Positions 32,099 to 42,570 of a DNA stretch of 64,000 nt are shown here, piece after piece. The notes below the pieces were generated by a model. The model made no database searches. It had not been told where the DNA came from and saw only the letters and a program-made list of their open reading frames with translations. The stretch's first letter is position 1. Each line of letters begins with the position of its first letter. The translations under genes were made by a program, and so were the position numbers. Origin of the DNA: Steroidobacteraceae bacterium (GTDB lineage: Bacteria > Pseudomonadota > Gammaproteobacteria > Steroidobacterales > Steroidobacteraceae); contig JAFMJH010000008.1 in assembly GCA_017853555.1 (NCBI GenBank), positions 1 through 64,000 of the forward strand. The letters are read 5' to 3'.

Positions 32099-32745
32099 AC
32101 GAGGTGAGCGCGATCGGCGCCGGCAGCACGGCGAAGTCGGCCAAAGAGCTTCAGCAGCTCGGTCAGGACCAGTTCATGAAGCTGATGCTCACGCAACTGA
32201 AGAACCAGGATCCGCTCAAGCCGCTCGAGTCGACGGAATTTTTGAGTCAGCTCGCGCAGTTCTCGACCGTCACGGGCATTCAGGATGTCAAAGGTGCCGT
32301 AACCGACATGGTCGGCAGCTTGCGTGCCAGTCAGGCATTGCAAGGGGCCGGACTGATCGGTCGCAGCGTCGTGGCCGTCGCCGATCACGCGAATTTCGAT
32401 GGCGTGACGTCGGTCGAGGGCAGCATCGACGTGCCGGAAGGTGCGAGCGCCGTCGAACTCACCGTGCGCGACACCGCCGGTGCGATCGTACGGCGACTGC
32501 CGCTGCGTATCGACGGCAGTTCGGCGGCGTTTGCCTGGGACGGACGCAGCGAGCCCGGCACGGCCGCCGCGCGCGGGCCATACGCACTCGAAGCGGTAGC
32601 GCAGGTCGGCGGTCGCGCCGAATCGGTGCCCGTACAAGTCCAAAGTCGGGTGGCGAGCGTATCGCTCGACCCGACGAGCGGCGCGATCGCGCTCGAAACC
32701 GATCACGGCACTTTGGCGTTCGCCGCCGTACGGCGCGTCAAATAA
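32095..32745 (+). CDS. flgD: Flagellar hook capping protein FlgD
   Basis: LGQDQFMKLMLTQLKNQDPLKPLESTEFLSQLAQFSTVTGI. Confidence 0.95.
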   Translation: MNEVSAIGAGSTAKSAKELQQLGQDQFMKLMLTQLKNQDPLKPLESTEFLSQLAQFSTVTGIQDVKGAVTDMVGSLRASQALQGAGLIGRSVVAVADHANFDGVTSVEGSIDVPEGASAVELTVRDTAGAIVRRLPLRIDGSSAAFAWDGRSEPGTAAARGPYALEAVAQVGGRAESVPVQVQSRVASVSLDPTSGAIALETDHGTLAFAAVRRVK

Positions 32746-32764
32746 TCCAACGGGAGAGACCTAC

Positions 32765-33982
32765 ATGACGTTCAGAGTGGCGATCTCGGGTTTGAATTCG
32801 GCGCAAACCGATCTTTCGGTCACCGCCAACAACATCGCGAACAGTTCGACGACCGGCTTCAAAGAGTCGCGCGCACAGTTCTCCGAGTTGTTTTCGGTCT
32901 CATCGGTCGGCGTCAGCTCGCTCGCCACCGGCAACGGCGTACGCGTCACCGACATCGCGCAGCAGTTCACGCAAGGCAACATCGACTTCACCAACAACAG
33001 CCTCGATCTGGCCGTGAGCGGCAACGGGTTCTTCGTGTTGAGCGACAACGGGGCAACCGCGTATTCGCGCGCCGGCGCGTTTCGCGTCGATCGTTCGGGT
33101 TACGTGGTCAATGCGGCCAGTCAGCGACTGCAGGTGTTTCCGCCGAACCCGCAAGGCGGCTTCAACACGGGCGCACTCACGGACTTGCGGCTGACGAGCG
33201 GCGAAAGTCCGCCGTCCGCCACGGGCGGGGTGAGGGTCGTGGCCAATCTGCCGGGCAATGCCCAGCCGCCGTCGCTCGGCACGTTCGATCCGAACGATCC
33301 GGATTCCTACAACCATTCGACGGCGATGACTGTCTACGATTCGCTCGGTTCGCCGCATACAGCCACGTTCTACTTCACCAAAAAATCGCAATCCAACGAG
33401 TGGGAGCAGCGCATGTACGTCGATGGCAATGCCGTCGGGACGCCGCAGGCGCTGCAATACTCGTCATCCGGCACGCTCGAGCAGCCTGCCAACGGCAGCG
33501 TAGAGTTTCCGCAGTACGACCCGGGCAATGGCGCGGCGCCGCTGACGATCAAGGTTGACGTCGGAGCGACGACGCAATACGGCAGCTCGTTCAGCGTCTC
33601 GGCCATCACGCAGGACGGCTACACCACCGGTCGCCTGATCGGCATCGACACCGAATCGAGCGGCGTGGTGCAGGCCCGTTTCACCAACGGGCGCTCCATC
33701 GCGCTCGGCATGGTCGCGCTCGCTCAGTTCGCGAATCCCAACGGCTTGCAGCAACTCGGCGACACGAGTTGGGCCGAAACGTTTTCATCGGGCCAGGCCT
33801 TGCGCGGCGCGGCAGGATCCGCCGGACTCGGGCTCATCCAATCCGGTGCGCTCGAGGCCTCGAACGTCGACGTGACCGCACAGTTGGTCGGCATGATCAC
33901 CGCGCAGCGCAACTTCCAGGCGAACGCCAAGATGATCTCGACGGCCGACGCGATCACCCAAAGCATCATCAATATTCGCTGA
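32765..33982 (+). CDS. flgE: Flagellar hook protein FlgE
   Basis: [44 protein letters not shown]-terminal [31 protein letters not shown]. Confidence 0.95.
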   Translation: MTFRVAISGLNSAQTDLSVTANNIANSSTTGFKESRAQFSELFSVSSVGVSSLATGNGVRVTDIAQQFTQGNIDFTNNSLDLAVSGNGFFVLSDNGATAYSRAGAFRVDRSGYVVNAASQRLQVFPPNPQGGFNTGALTDLRLTSGESPPSATGGVRVVANLPGNAQPPSLGTFDPNDPDSYNHSTAMTVYDSLGSPHTATFYFTKKSQSNEWEQRMYVDGNAVGTPQALQYSSSGTLEQPANGSVEFPQYDPGNGAAPLTIKVDVGATTQYGSSFSVSAITQDGYTTGRLIGIDTESSGVVQARFTNGRSIALGMVALAQFANPNGLQQLGDTSWAETFSSGQALRGAAGSAGLGLIQSGALEASNVDVTAQLVGMITAQRNFQANAKMISTADAITQSIINIR

Positions 33983-34719
33983 TGGACAAGTCCATTTATG
34001 TCGCGATGTCCGGTGCACGTGCCGCGTTGCGCGCGCAGGCGGTCGTCAACCACAACCTCGCGAACGCATCGACGATCGGCTTTCGTGCCGAGTTGCCGCA
34101 AGCGGCGGCCGTCGAGGCCAACGGCGACGGCGAGGTGCGTGCCTACGCCCAGGTCGCGAGCACGCGGTACAGCGACGCCCAGGGTGCCATCGGCACGACC
34201 GGCAACCCGCTCGATGTCGCGATCCGCGGCGCGGGTTGGTTCGCCGTCGAGGCGCCCGACGGTACGGAGGCGTATACGCGTGCCGGAGACTTTCGGATCG
34301 ATGCGACCGGGACGTTGCGCAATGGCGCCGGCCACGCAGCGCGCGGCGAGGCCGGGCCGATCACGCTCCCCGCGCATGCGGCCATTGCCGTCGGTCGCGA
34401 CGGCGCGATCTCGCTCGTCGGGCAGGGCCAGGGCCCATCGACGTTGAACACCATTGCACGCTTGAAACTCGTGCGCCCCGACGCCGCGAGTCTCGAGCGC
34501 GGCGCCGATGGTTTGTTTCGCCTCAAAGCCGGCGGCGATGCACCAAGCGATGGTGCCGTCACGCTCGAAAGCGGGGCGCTCGAGTCGAGCAACGTCAACG
34601 TCGCCGCGCAACTCGTGCAGATGATCGAAACGTCGCGTCGCTTCGAGTGGCAGATGCGCGGCGTACGTGCCGCGGAAGAGAACGCGCGCGACACCGGCTC
34701 ATTGCTGCGCATGGGTTGA
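33982..34719 (+). CDS. flgF: Flagellar basal-body rod protein FlgF
   Basis: [44 protein letters not shown] junction with flgE. Confidence 0.94.
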   Translation: MDKSIYVAMSGARAALRAQAVVNHNLANASTIGFRAELPQAAAVEANGDGEVRAYAQVASTRYSDAQGAIGTTGNPLDVAIRGAGWFAVEAPDGTEAYTRAGDFRIDATGTLRNGAGHAARGEAGPITLPAHAAIAVGRDGAISLVGQGQGPSTLNTIARLKLVRPDAASLERGADGLFRLKAGGDAPSDGAVTLESGALESSNVNVAAQLVQMIETSRRFEWQMRGVRAAEENARDTGSLLRMG

Positions 34720-34748
34720 TCAACGGCATCGATTTCAAGGAGACGCGT

Positions 34749-35534
34749 ATGGATCCGGCACTGTGGGCGGCCAAGACCGGCCTCGAAGCACAACAGACAC
34801 GCATGGCCGTGACGGCCAACAACCTCGCCAACGTCAGCACCACGGGTTTCAAAAAGGGACGCGCGGCGTTCGAAGATTTGCTGTACCAGAACGTTCGGCA
34901 AGTCGGCGCGCAAGCGACGCAAGACTCGCAACTGCCCTCGGGGCTCGCGGTCGGCACCGGCGTGCGGGTGGTCGCGACCGAGAAGACGTATACGCAAGGC
35001 AACATGCAGATCACGAACAATGCCCTCGACTTCGCGATCGACGGACGGGGGTTCTTTCAGGTGGCGCTGCCGGATGGCACCTTGGGTTACACGCGCGACG
35101 GCAGCTTCAAAGTGAACGGACAGGGCGAACTAGTGACCGCCGGTGGCTATCGCGTGCAGCCGACGATTTCGATTCCGCAGGGCGCCCAGTCGATCACCGT
35201 GGCGCGCGACGGCGTCGTGACGGTCGCGCTTGCGGGGCAGGCGAATCCGACCCAGGTCGGAACGCTGCAAGTGGTCGACTTTTTGAATCCCGGCGGCCTG
35301 CAGGCCCGCGGCGAAAATCTGTTGGTCGAAACGGCGGTGAGTGGTGCGCCGCAAGCGGGCAATCCGGGCGGCAACGGTCTCGGCAACCTGCAGCAAGGTG
35401 CGCTCGAGGCCTCCAACGTGAACGTGGTCGAAGAGCTGGTCGGCATGATCGAGACCCAGCGCGCCTATGAAATGAATTCGAAGGCGATTGCCACGGTCGA
35501 CAAGATGCTCGAAGTGCTGACGAATCGCATATGA
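34749..35534 (+). CDS. flgG: Flagellar basal-body rod protein FlgG
   Basis: [73 protein letters not shown]. Confidence 0.95.
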   Translation: MDPALWAAKTGLEAQQTRMAVTANNLANVSTTGFKKGRAAFEDLLYQNVRQVGAQATQDSQLPSGLAVGTGVRVVATEKTYTQGNMQITNNALDFAIDGRGFFQVALPDGTLGYTRDGSFKVNGQGELVTAGGYRVQPTISIPQGAQSITVARDGVVTVALAGQANPTQVGTLQVVDFLNPGGLQARGENLLVETAVSGAPQAGNPGGNGLGNLQQGALEASNVNVVEELVGMIETQRAYEMNSKAIATVDKMLEVLTNRI

Positions 35535-36190
35535 AGCATTGCATTCCGGTGCTCATGATTGCGCTTTCGGGGTGTGCCGCGAGGCCGCTGCATTCGAACG
35601 ACGAACCCGCAGCACTCGGCACCGACGTTGTCGCGACGGCCTCGCACGGCGCGATCTACCGCGACGGGCGCGACCTGCGCCTGTTCGAGCACTACGTCGC
35701 GCGCGGCGTCGGTGACGTGCTAACGGTTCGGTTGGCCGAAACGACGGATGCGTCGAAGAGCGCCAGCACCTCGACCAAGAAATCGGCCAAAGCCGACTTG
35801 CCGGGACCTTTGATCGGCGGTCGCCCGGTGACGGTCGGCGGGACGCGCATCCTGCAAGGCGGGCTCGCCGACGAGTCGAGTTTCGCGGGTGAAGGCGCGA
35901 GCCGGCAGAGCAACCGTCTGTACGGCGATGTCACGGTGACCGTCGAGCGTCGCTTGGCGAACGGTGATCTCTACGTGCGCGGCGAGAAGGTCATCATCAT
36001 CAATCAAGGTCGCGAATCGATCCGCGTCAGCGGCGTCGTGCGGCCGGTGGATATCGAGCCCGACAATTCGGTGGTGTCGACCAAACTCGGCGCGGCGCGC
36101 ATCAGCTATTCGGGCCGCGGCGCGCTGGCCGACTCGAATACGCCGTCGCTGCTGTCACGGCTCTTCGGTGCGCCATGGTTGCCGTTTTGA
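35531..36190 (+). CDS. flgH: Flagellar L-ring lipoprotein FlgH
   Basis: Lipobox-like [63 protein letters not shown]. Confidence 0.95.
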   Translation: MKHCIPVLMIALSGCAARPLHSNDEPAALGTDVVATASHGAIYRDGRDLRLFEHYVARGVGDVLTVRLAETTDASKSASTSTKKSAKADLPGPLIGGRPVTVGGTRILQGGLADESSFAGEGASRQSNRLYGDVTVTVERRLANGDLYVRGEKVIIINQGRESIRVSGVVRPVDIEPDNSVVSTKLGAARISYSGRGALADSNTPSLLSRLFGAPWLPF

Positions 36191-37314
36191 AGCGGCCGCC
36201 GCGCGCAGCGCGCTCGATGGCGTTGCGCGCCGTGATGTTCGGCGCACTGCTCGCGACGAGCGCGGTGCACGCCGAGCGTGTCAAAGATCTCGCGAGCATC
36301 GGCGGCGTCCGCAACAATCAGTTGGTGGGCTACGGCCTGGTGGTGGGGCTCGACGGAACCGGCGATCAGACGAGTCAGGCACCCTACACGGCACAGAGCA
36401 TCAAAAACATGTTGGCGCGCTTCGGGGTCAGTTTGCCGCCCGGCGTGAACGCGCAGCCGAAGAACGTCGCGGCGGTCACGGTGCACGCAGACCTTCCGCC
36501 GTTCACCAAAGCGGGACAGAACATCGACGTCACGGTGGCGTCGATCGGCAACGCGGGCAGTTTGCGCGGCGGACTGTTGCTGATGACGCCGCTGCGCGGC
36601 GCAGACGGCGAGGTGTATGCAGTGGCGCAGGGCAATCTCGTAGTCGGCGGTTTCGGTGCGTCGGGGCGGGACGGGTCGCGCATCGCCGTCAACATCCCGA
36701 GCGCCGGTCGCATCCCGGGAGGTGCAAGCGTCGAGCGCGAGGTCAGCAGCGACTTCGCGTCCTTGCCCTATATCTCGCTCGATTTGCGGGCGCCCGACTT
36801 CACCACCGCGATGCGCCTGGCCGACGGGGTCAATCGACTGCTGGGTGAAGGCACGGCCGAACCCATCGATGCGGTCAGCGTGCGCGTCGCGGCACCCAAG
36901 GATCTGACGCAACGCATCGCCTGGATGTCGACGCTCGAGCAACTCGAGATCACGCCGGGGGACGCGCCGGCGCGCGTGATCGTCAATTCGCGTACCGGCA
37001 CCGTCGTGATGAATGCCAAAGTACGCGTGCTGCCCGCGGCAGTGACGCATGGGTCGATGTCGGTGACCATCACCGAACGCATCGAGGTGAGTCAGCCCGG
37101 GGTGCTCTCGAACGGCACGACCGTGCAAGTACCGCGTTCCGAAATCGAACTCAAGACTCCCGATGCGCGCATGTTCAAGTTCGACGCCGGCGTCACGCTC
37201 GACACCATCGTGGACGCCGTCAATCGGGTCGGCGCAGCACCGGGTGATTTGGTGGCGATTTTGGAAGCGCTGAAACAGGCGGGAGCTTTGCGTGCCGAAC
37301 TCATCGTCATCTGA
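36175..37314 (+). CDS. flgI: Flagellar P-ring protein FlgI
   Basis: [53 protein letters not shown]. Confidence 0.96.
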   Translation: MVAVLKRPPRAARSMALRAVMFGALLATSAVHAERVKDLASIGGVRNNQLVGYGLVVGLDGTGDQTSQAPYTAQSIKNMLARFGVSLPPGVNAQPKNVAAVTVHADLPPFTKAGQNIDVTVASIGNAGSLRGGLLLMTPLRGADGEVYAVAQGNLVVGGFGASGRDGSRIAVNIPSAGRIPGGASVEREVSSDFASLPYISLDLRAPDFTTAMRLADGVNRLLGEGTAEPIDAVSVRVAAPKDLTQRIAWMSTLEQLEITPGDAPARVIVNSRTGTVVMNAKVRVLPAAVTHGSMSVTITERIEVSQPGVLSNGTTVQVPRSEIELKTPDARMFKFDAGVTLDTIVDAVNRVGAAPGDLVAILEALKQAGALRAELIVI

Positions 37315-38098
37315 GATCGGGTCGGTCTCCCAGTACACCGATGTCGCCGCGCTCGGCGCCTTGCGCGCCGGCGCGAAACACACCGAGCCGCAGACGATGC
37401 GCGAGGTCGCGCGCCAATTCGAGGGCATCTTCGTGCGCATGATGCTGCAGAGCATGCGCGATGCGAGTCCCGGTGATCCGTTGTTCGGCTCGAGTCAAAG
37501 CGACATGTATCGCGATATGTACGACGGGCAGTTGTCGCTGCAATTGACGCAGGGCAAGGGCATCGGGCTCGCAGATCTTTTGATGCGGCAGTTGCAGGCG
37601 CAGCCGGCAGCGCCGGCGCCGAGCGCCGCGGTCGATGCCGCGCCGCCGTCGCGCGCGGCCTTCGTCGACTTCCTGCGCCCGGCCGCCGAACGGGCGGCGC
37701 GCGAACTAGGCGTGTCGGCGCGCACGATCATCGCGCACGCCGCGCTCGAAACGGGCTGGGGTCGTTCTTTGCCGACGGATTCCGCCGGCCGCAGCTCGCA
37801 AAACTTCTTCGGCATCAAAGCGATCGGCAGCGCGCAGCCCGGTGTGCCGGCGAAGACGACCGAATACGAGCAGGGCCGGGCGGTGCAACGTACCGAACGG
37901 TTTCGAAGTTATGCAAGCGTCGAGGCGGGCATCGCCGATTATGTGCGGCTACTCGGCCTTCCACGGTATTCCGCAGCTCGCGGCGTCGGCGACGACCCGG
38001 CCGCGTTCGGCGCGGCTTTGCAACGGGCGGGCTATGCGACCGACCCCGATTACGCACGCAAGCTCGCCGCGGTCGCCCGCCACATCGGTGACGCATGA
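37292..38098 (+). CDS. flgJ: Flagellar rod assembly protein / peptidoglycan hydrolase FlgJ (bifunctional)
   Basis: Rod-binding [40 protein letters not shown]; glucosaminidase domain [14 protein letters not shown]...[10 protein letters not shown]. Confidence 0.94.
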   Translation: MPNSSSSEIGSVSQYTDVAALGALRAGAKHTEPQTMREVARQFEGIFVRMMLQSMRDASPGDPLFGSSQSDMYRDMYDGQLSLQLTQGKGIGLADLLMRQLQAQPAAPAPSAAVDAAPPSRAAFVDFLRPAAERAARELGVSARTIIAHAALETGWGRSLPTDSAGRSSQNFFGIKAIGSAQPGVPAKTTEYEQGRAVQRTERFRSYASVEAGIADYVRLLGLPRYSAARGVGDDPAAFGAALQRAGYATDPDYARKLAAVARHIGDA

Positions 38099-39672
38099 GC
38101 GGCATGCTCTCCACGGGGCTCAACGGCCTGCGCGCGTTTCAACTCGCCATCGACGTGACATCGCAGAACGTGGTCAATGCGAACACGGATGGCTACGTAC
38201 GCCAGCGCGCGGAACTTGCGACTCGGCCCGCAGTGCCGAGTGCCGGCGCGTGGCTCGCATCGGGCGTGCAAGTCGCGCGTATCGCCCGCGAAGTCGATGT
38301 CTATCGGGTTGCGCAGTCGCGCGATGCGGCGACGCAGGCGCAGAACGCCGCGACACGCATGCAGGAAATCGGTCGCGTGGTCGCGGCACTCGGCCGCGGT
38401 CAGGACGGACTGCCCGGCGCGTTGCAACGGGTACGTGATGCACTCGAGGCCCTGACGGCCGCGCCCGCCACGCGCAGCGTGCGCGTCGAGTTGCTTGCCA
38501 AGCTGGACGACGCGGCGACGGAAATTCGGGCCGTCGACGCACGCTGGCGCGACTTCGATCGTGAATGGGGTCAGCGCATGACGACGCTGGTCGGCGAATT
38601 GAACGCCGATGCGCGTGCGATCGCGGATCTCAATCGCCAGATCGCCATCGGCGCCGCGGCCGCGGGCACACCGTCGCCCACGCTGCTCGATCAACGCGAT
38701 CAGTTGCTCGATCGTTTGGCGGGCTATGCCGACTTGCGGGTGGTCGAAGATGCGGAGGGCAAGGTCAACGTATTTGCAGGCCGGGGACGAGCGCTCGTAG
38801 TCGGCGATGTGGCCACGGCCGTCAAGGCGGAGGATTTTGCTGCGGACTCGGGCGGCACGCTCGGCGCGCTGGCGTCTAGCCGCGCGCCGCTCCTGAGCGG
38901 CGCACGCGATGAGCTCGGCGCACTCGCGGCGGCGCTGGCGGAACGCCTTAACACGACGCATGCCGAGGGCGTCGATGGTGCGGGCCGCAGCGGCACGCCG
39001 CTCTTCAGCACGCCGGTAGCGACCGTCACCCCACGCTCGGGCAACACGGGTTCGGCTACCGTCGTGGCCACGCTCGACGACACCGATGCTCTCACCATCA
39101 AAAATTATCGTCTGCAACGCGTGGCCGATGCCTGGGTGCTATCGCGCCTCGATGACGGCACGCCGGTGCCGATGTCGGGAAGCGGCAGCGTGATCGACCC
39201 GCTGCGTGCCGAAGGGCTTGCGATCGCGGTGTCGGGCGTCGCCGCCAATGGCGACGGGTTCGAAATTTACCCGACGCGCGAGTTGGCCTGCGACTTCACG
39301 GCGACCGTCACCGACCCGACGCGCGTTGCCGCTGCCGCCTCGGGACTCGGACCAGGCGACAACGGCAATGCACGCCGACTGTTGCTCGCCTTCGATTCGG
39401 TTGCGCCGAGCGATGCCGGGACGACGCTCATCGATCGCCTCGACCACTTGCAACTGCGCCTCTCGCGCACGCAGCAGATCGCCGCGCGCGACGCGGAAGT
39501 GACGCAAGTTGCGCGTGCGGACATCGACCGGCAGCGCAGCAACGTCTCCGGCGTGAATCTGGACGAGGAGGCTGCGCGCTTGTTGCAGCTGCAGCAGGCT
39601 TACCAGGCCGCGGCGCAAGTCGTGCGAATGTCGGACGAGTTGTTCCGCACCTTGCTCGACGCCACGCATTGA
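38095..39672 (+). CDS. flgK: Flagellar hook-associated protein 1 FlgK
   Basis: [42 protein letters not shown]-terminal GVNLDEEAARLLQLQQAYQAAAQVVRMSDELFRTLLDA. Confidence 0.94.
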   Translation: MSGMLSTGLNGLRAFQLAIDVTSQNVVNANTDGYVRQRAELATRPAVPSAGAWLASGVQVARIAREVDVYRVAQSRDAATQAQNAATRMQEIGRVVAALGRGQDGLPGALQRVRDALEALTAAPATRSVRVELLAKLDDAATEIRAVDARWRDFDREWGQRMTTLVGELNADARAIADLNRQIAIGAAAAGTPSPTLLDQRDQLLDRLAGYADLRVVEDAEGKVNVFAGRGRALVVGDVATAVKAEDFAADSGGTLGALASSRAPLLSGARDELGALAAALAERLNTTHAEGVDGAGRSGTPLFSTPVATVTPRSGNTGSATVVATLDDTDALTIKNYRLQRVADAWVLSRLDDGTPVPMSGSGSVIDPLRAEGLAIAVSGVAANGDGFEIYPTRELACDFTATVTDPTRVAAAASGLGPGDNGNARRLLLAFDSVAPSDAGTTLIDRLDHLQLRLSRTQQIAARDAEVTQVARADIDRQRSNVSGVNLDEEAARLLQLQQAYQAAAQVVRMSDELFRTLLDATH

Positions 39673-39682
39673 AGGAGCTGCG

Positions 39683-40603
39683 ATGCGAATTTCGACTCGA
39701 ACGTTTCTCGAACAACCCGTGACCGACATGACGCGCTTGCAAGCGACGCTCGGTGTCACGCAGCAGGAGATCGCCAGCGGCGTACGCCAAAGCGCCTCGG
39801 AACCCGCGACGGCAAGCCGACTCGGCGCGCTCGATCGGTCCGTGGCACGACTTGCGCAGTACGAACGCAATGCCGCGTTCGTGGGTGATCGCCTGCGCAG
39901 CACCGAGACGGCGATCGCCGATGCGGGTGACGTGCTGCAGCGCATCCACGAGCTCGCCGTGCAAGCCGGCAGCGGCACGCTGGATGGAGCATCGCGCAAA
40001 CTGATCGCCGCGGAAGTGCGCAGCTTGCGCGATCACCTTTTGGGTGTCGCCAACCGCATCGACCCCAACGGCGGCTATCTCTTCGGCGGCAGCCGCAGTG
40101 AGCAAGCCCCGTTCGTGGAGCATTGGGGAAACGTTCAGTATCAGGGCGACGAAGCGCTGCGCGCCGTCGAAGTACTGCCTGGGCGCGCCATCGCCGATGG
40201 CGTGGACGGCGGTTCCTTTGCGGAGATCCAAGCAGAGGGCGAAACTCGGGACGTATTTGCGGCAATCGACGGGTTCGCAAGCGCGCTCGAGTCGGTGGCG
40301 GACGGCAGCTTGAGCGAGCAGGATTTTTCCGCCTCGATTGCAGATACGTTGACGATCTCCAATGCCGGCATCGACCACTACGTGCTGCTGCGGGCACGCA
40401 TCGGCGGCCGACTCGCCACGCTCGATTCGTGCCTGAGCACGCGCGCGAACATACACGCCGATTTGCTGGCGCAAGCGTCGCAATTGCGTGACCTCGACAT
40501 GGCCGAAGCGATCAGTCGATTGCAGGCGCAACTGACCGGCCTGCAAGCCGCGCAACTGTCGTACACCAAACTCGCGCGACTCAGTCTGTTCGACTACTTC
40601 TGA
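39683..40603 (+). CDS. flgL: Flagellar hook-associated protein 3 FlgL
   Basis: MRISTRTFLEQPVTDMTRLQATLGVTQQEIASGVR; flagellin-like C-terminal helix. Confidence 0.93.
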   Translation: MRISTRTFLEQPVTDMTRLQATLGVTQQEIASGVRQSASEPATASRLGALDRSVARLAQYERNAAFVGDRLRSTETAIADAGDVLQRIHELAVQAGSGTLDGASRKLIAAEVRSLRDHLLGVANRIDPNGGYLFGGSRSEQAPFVEHWGNVQYQGDEALRAVEVLPGRAIADGVDGGSFAEIQAEGETRDVFAAIDGFASALESVADGSLSEQDFSASIADTLTISNAGIDHYVLLRARIGGRLATLDSCLSTRANIHADLLAQASQLRDLDMAEAISRLQAQLTGLQAAQLSYTKLARLSLFDYF

Positions 40604-40615
40604 GGACGGCGGGCC

Positions 40616-40641
40616 TAAAGGTTCCGGCTGTCTGCCGTTAC
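40616..40641 (+). promoter_or_regulatory. Candidate sigma-28 promoter for fliC: TAAA-N14-GCCGTTAC
   Basis: CTAAAGGTTCCGGCTGTCTGCCGTTAC; shares the CTAAAGGTT block with the flgM promoter. Confidence 0.65.
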
Positions 40642-40713
40642 AGGGTTTGCAGGGCGATGACCCGCAAGGTCAGGCGCCGCAGTCGAACCCCATCCCTCTC
40701 GAGGAGTCCATTC

Positions 40714-42129
40714 ATGAGTCAAGTGATCAATACCAACGTGATGTCGCTGACGGCGCAGCGCAATCTCGCCACCTCAGGGCGGGACATGGCCACCGCGCTG
40801 CAGCGTCTCTCGTCCGGCTTGCGCATCAACAGCGCCAAAGACGACGCGGCAGGCCTTGCGATCTCGCAACGCCTGAGCGCGCAAGTGCGCGGTTTGAACC
40901 AGGCGACCCGCAACGCCAGTGATGCGATTTCGCTGTCGCAGACGGCCGAAGGCGCACTCGATGCCATCAGCCAGAACCTGCAGCGCATGCGCGAGTTGTC
41001 GGTGCAGTCCGCCAACTCGACCAACAGCGCCTCCGACCGCGCGGCGCTGCAGCTCGAAGTCAAGCAACTGAAGGCGGAAATCGATCGCGTCGCCGCGCAG
41101 ACCCAATTCAACGGCATCAATTTGCTGGACGGCAGTTTCATGAACCGCGCCTTCCAGGTCGGTGCCGATGCCAACCAGACGATCGTCATCGACGCCATCG
41201 ACAGCGCGCGCACCAGCGCGCTCGGTCAGTTCCGCGGCGTCGTGTTGACGGCGCAGTCGATCGGTACCGCCGACGATACGGCGGACGATCAGAGCGTCAC
41301 GGTCGACGGTGTCGAATACGACCTCGGCTCGATCGCCAACGACGCGAAGGCACTCGCCGCAGCGATCAACGCCAAAGGTCCGCCGGGCATGCTGGCGAGT
41401 GCCAATGCGACCGTCGTCGACAGCGTCACGGCGTCGACCAACGCCTCGGCCGACGGTGACGCGACGATCACGATCAATGGTGTCGATATCACGGTTGCCG
41501 GCTTGCACGGCAACGCGTCGAGCAATCGTGCCGCAGCGGTCGCCGCGATCAATGGTCAATCCGCCGCCACCGGCGTGTCGGCCACCGACGACGGCAGTGG
41601 CGTCAAATTGACCGCCGCCGACGGGCGCAACATCACGCTTGCATTCGACGAGGGAGATTTCACGGACGGCACGCTCGAGGACTTCGGCATCGACGAAGAT
41701 GGCACTTATGGCGGGACCTTGACCGTCAGCTACGCCGCACCGGAAGGCGTCAACGGCACGGTGTCCTGGAGCGGCGCGTTCGAGCCCTCGGATTCGACCA
41801 TCGCAGTCTCCGGCATGGCGGTGGCCGACGTGGATGTCTCGAGTTCGACTGGCGCAAACTCGGCGCTGGTGTCGATCGATGCGGCGCTCGGCGCGGTCAA
41901 CAACTCGCGCGCCAAGCTTGGTGCGATTCAGAACCGCTTCGAGTCAACGATCTCCAACTTGCGCACCACCGCCGAAAATGTCGCGGCGTCGCGCTCGCGC
42001 ATCCAGGACGCGGACTTTGCCGCGGAAACGGCCATGTTGACCCGCGCGCAGATTCTGCAGCAGGCCGGCATCGCCATCCTTTCGCAGGCGAATGCGGCAC
42101 CGCAGAGCGTATTGACCTTGTTGCGTTGA
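40714..42129 (+). CDS. fliC: Flagellin
   Basis: MSQVINTNVMSLTAQRNLATSGRDMATALQRLSSGLRINSAKDDAAGLAISQRLSAQVRG; C-terminal AETAMLTRAQILQQAGIAILSQANAAPQSVLTLLR; true start 40714. Confidence 0.97.
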   Translation: MSQVINTNVMSLTAQRNLATSGRDMATALQRLSSGLRINSAKDDAAGLAISQRLSAQVRGLNQATRNASDAISLSQTAEGALDAISQNLQRMRELSVQSANSTNSASDRAALQLEVKQLKAEIDRVAAQTQFNGINLLDGSFMNRAFQVGADANQTIVIDAIDSARTSALGQFRGVVLTAQSIGTADDTADDQSVTVDGVEYDLGSIANDAKALAAAINAKGPPGMLASANATVVDSVTASTNASADGDATITINGVDITVAGLHGNASSNRAAAVAAINGQSAATGVSATDDGSGVKLTAADGRNITLAFDEGDFTDGTLEDFGIDEDGTYGGTLTVSYAAPEGVNGTVSWSGAFEPSDSTIAVSGMAVADVDVSSSTGANSALVSIDAALGAVNNSRAKLGAIQNRFESTISNLRTTAENVAASRSRIQDADFAAETAMLTRAQILQQAGIAILSQANAAPQSVLTLLR

Positions 42130-42140
42130 TCGGCAAGTCG

Positions 42141-42172
42141 GGTGGGGCGTACGCATCCTGCGGCGCCCCACC
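42141..42172 (+). terminator. Stem-loop between fliC and flaG (GGTGGGGCG-tacgcatcctgcgg-CGCCCCACC)
   Basis: Perfect 9-bp inverted repeat 11 nt after the fliC stop; no U-tract. Confidence 0.5.
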
Positions 42173-42197
42173 TGCACACCGCAGGGGACGATGAATC

Positions 42198-42566
42198 GTG
42201 AGCACCATCGACAAAGCCGAAGTCGCGCCGGTCACTGCACCGGCGGCTGTCGTTTCCGCGCGCGACGCAGATCCCGCCCGCCGCACTGCACTTGCCGCAA
42301 TGACACCCACCGCGGCGAAGGCGCCGAGCGACAACGTTCGTCTCGACAAACTCGCGGCCCGCCTCGAAGCGGCTGCGCGCAACGTAGGGCATGCGCTCGA
42401 GTTCACCGTGCGGGATGACTCGCATCGGGTGGTCGTGACGGTCAAAGACGTGAAAACCGGCGAGGTCATTCGCCAGATTCCGAGTGAGACCCTGTTGCGA
42501 TTGGCTGAAAACGCCGACGCGGGTTTGTTGCCGACGGGCAGCGTCATGTTCGACGGTCGCGCCTGA
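42198..42566 (+). CDS. flaG: FlaG family protein
   Basis: LEFTVRDDSHRVVVTVKDVKTGEVIRQIPSETLLRLAE. Confidence 0.92.
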   Translation: MSTIDKAEVAPVTAPAAVVSARDADPARRTALAAMTPTAAKAPSDNVRLDKLAARLEAAARNVGHALEFTVRDDSHRVVVTVKDVKTGEVIRQIPSETLLRLAENADAGLLPTGSVMFDGRA

Positions 42567-42570
42567 TCGC

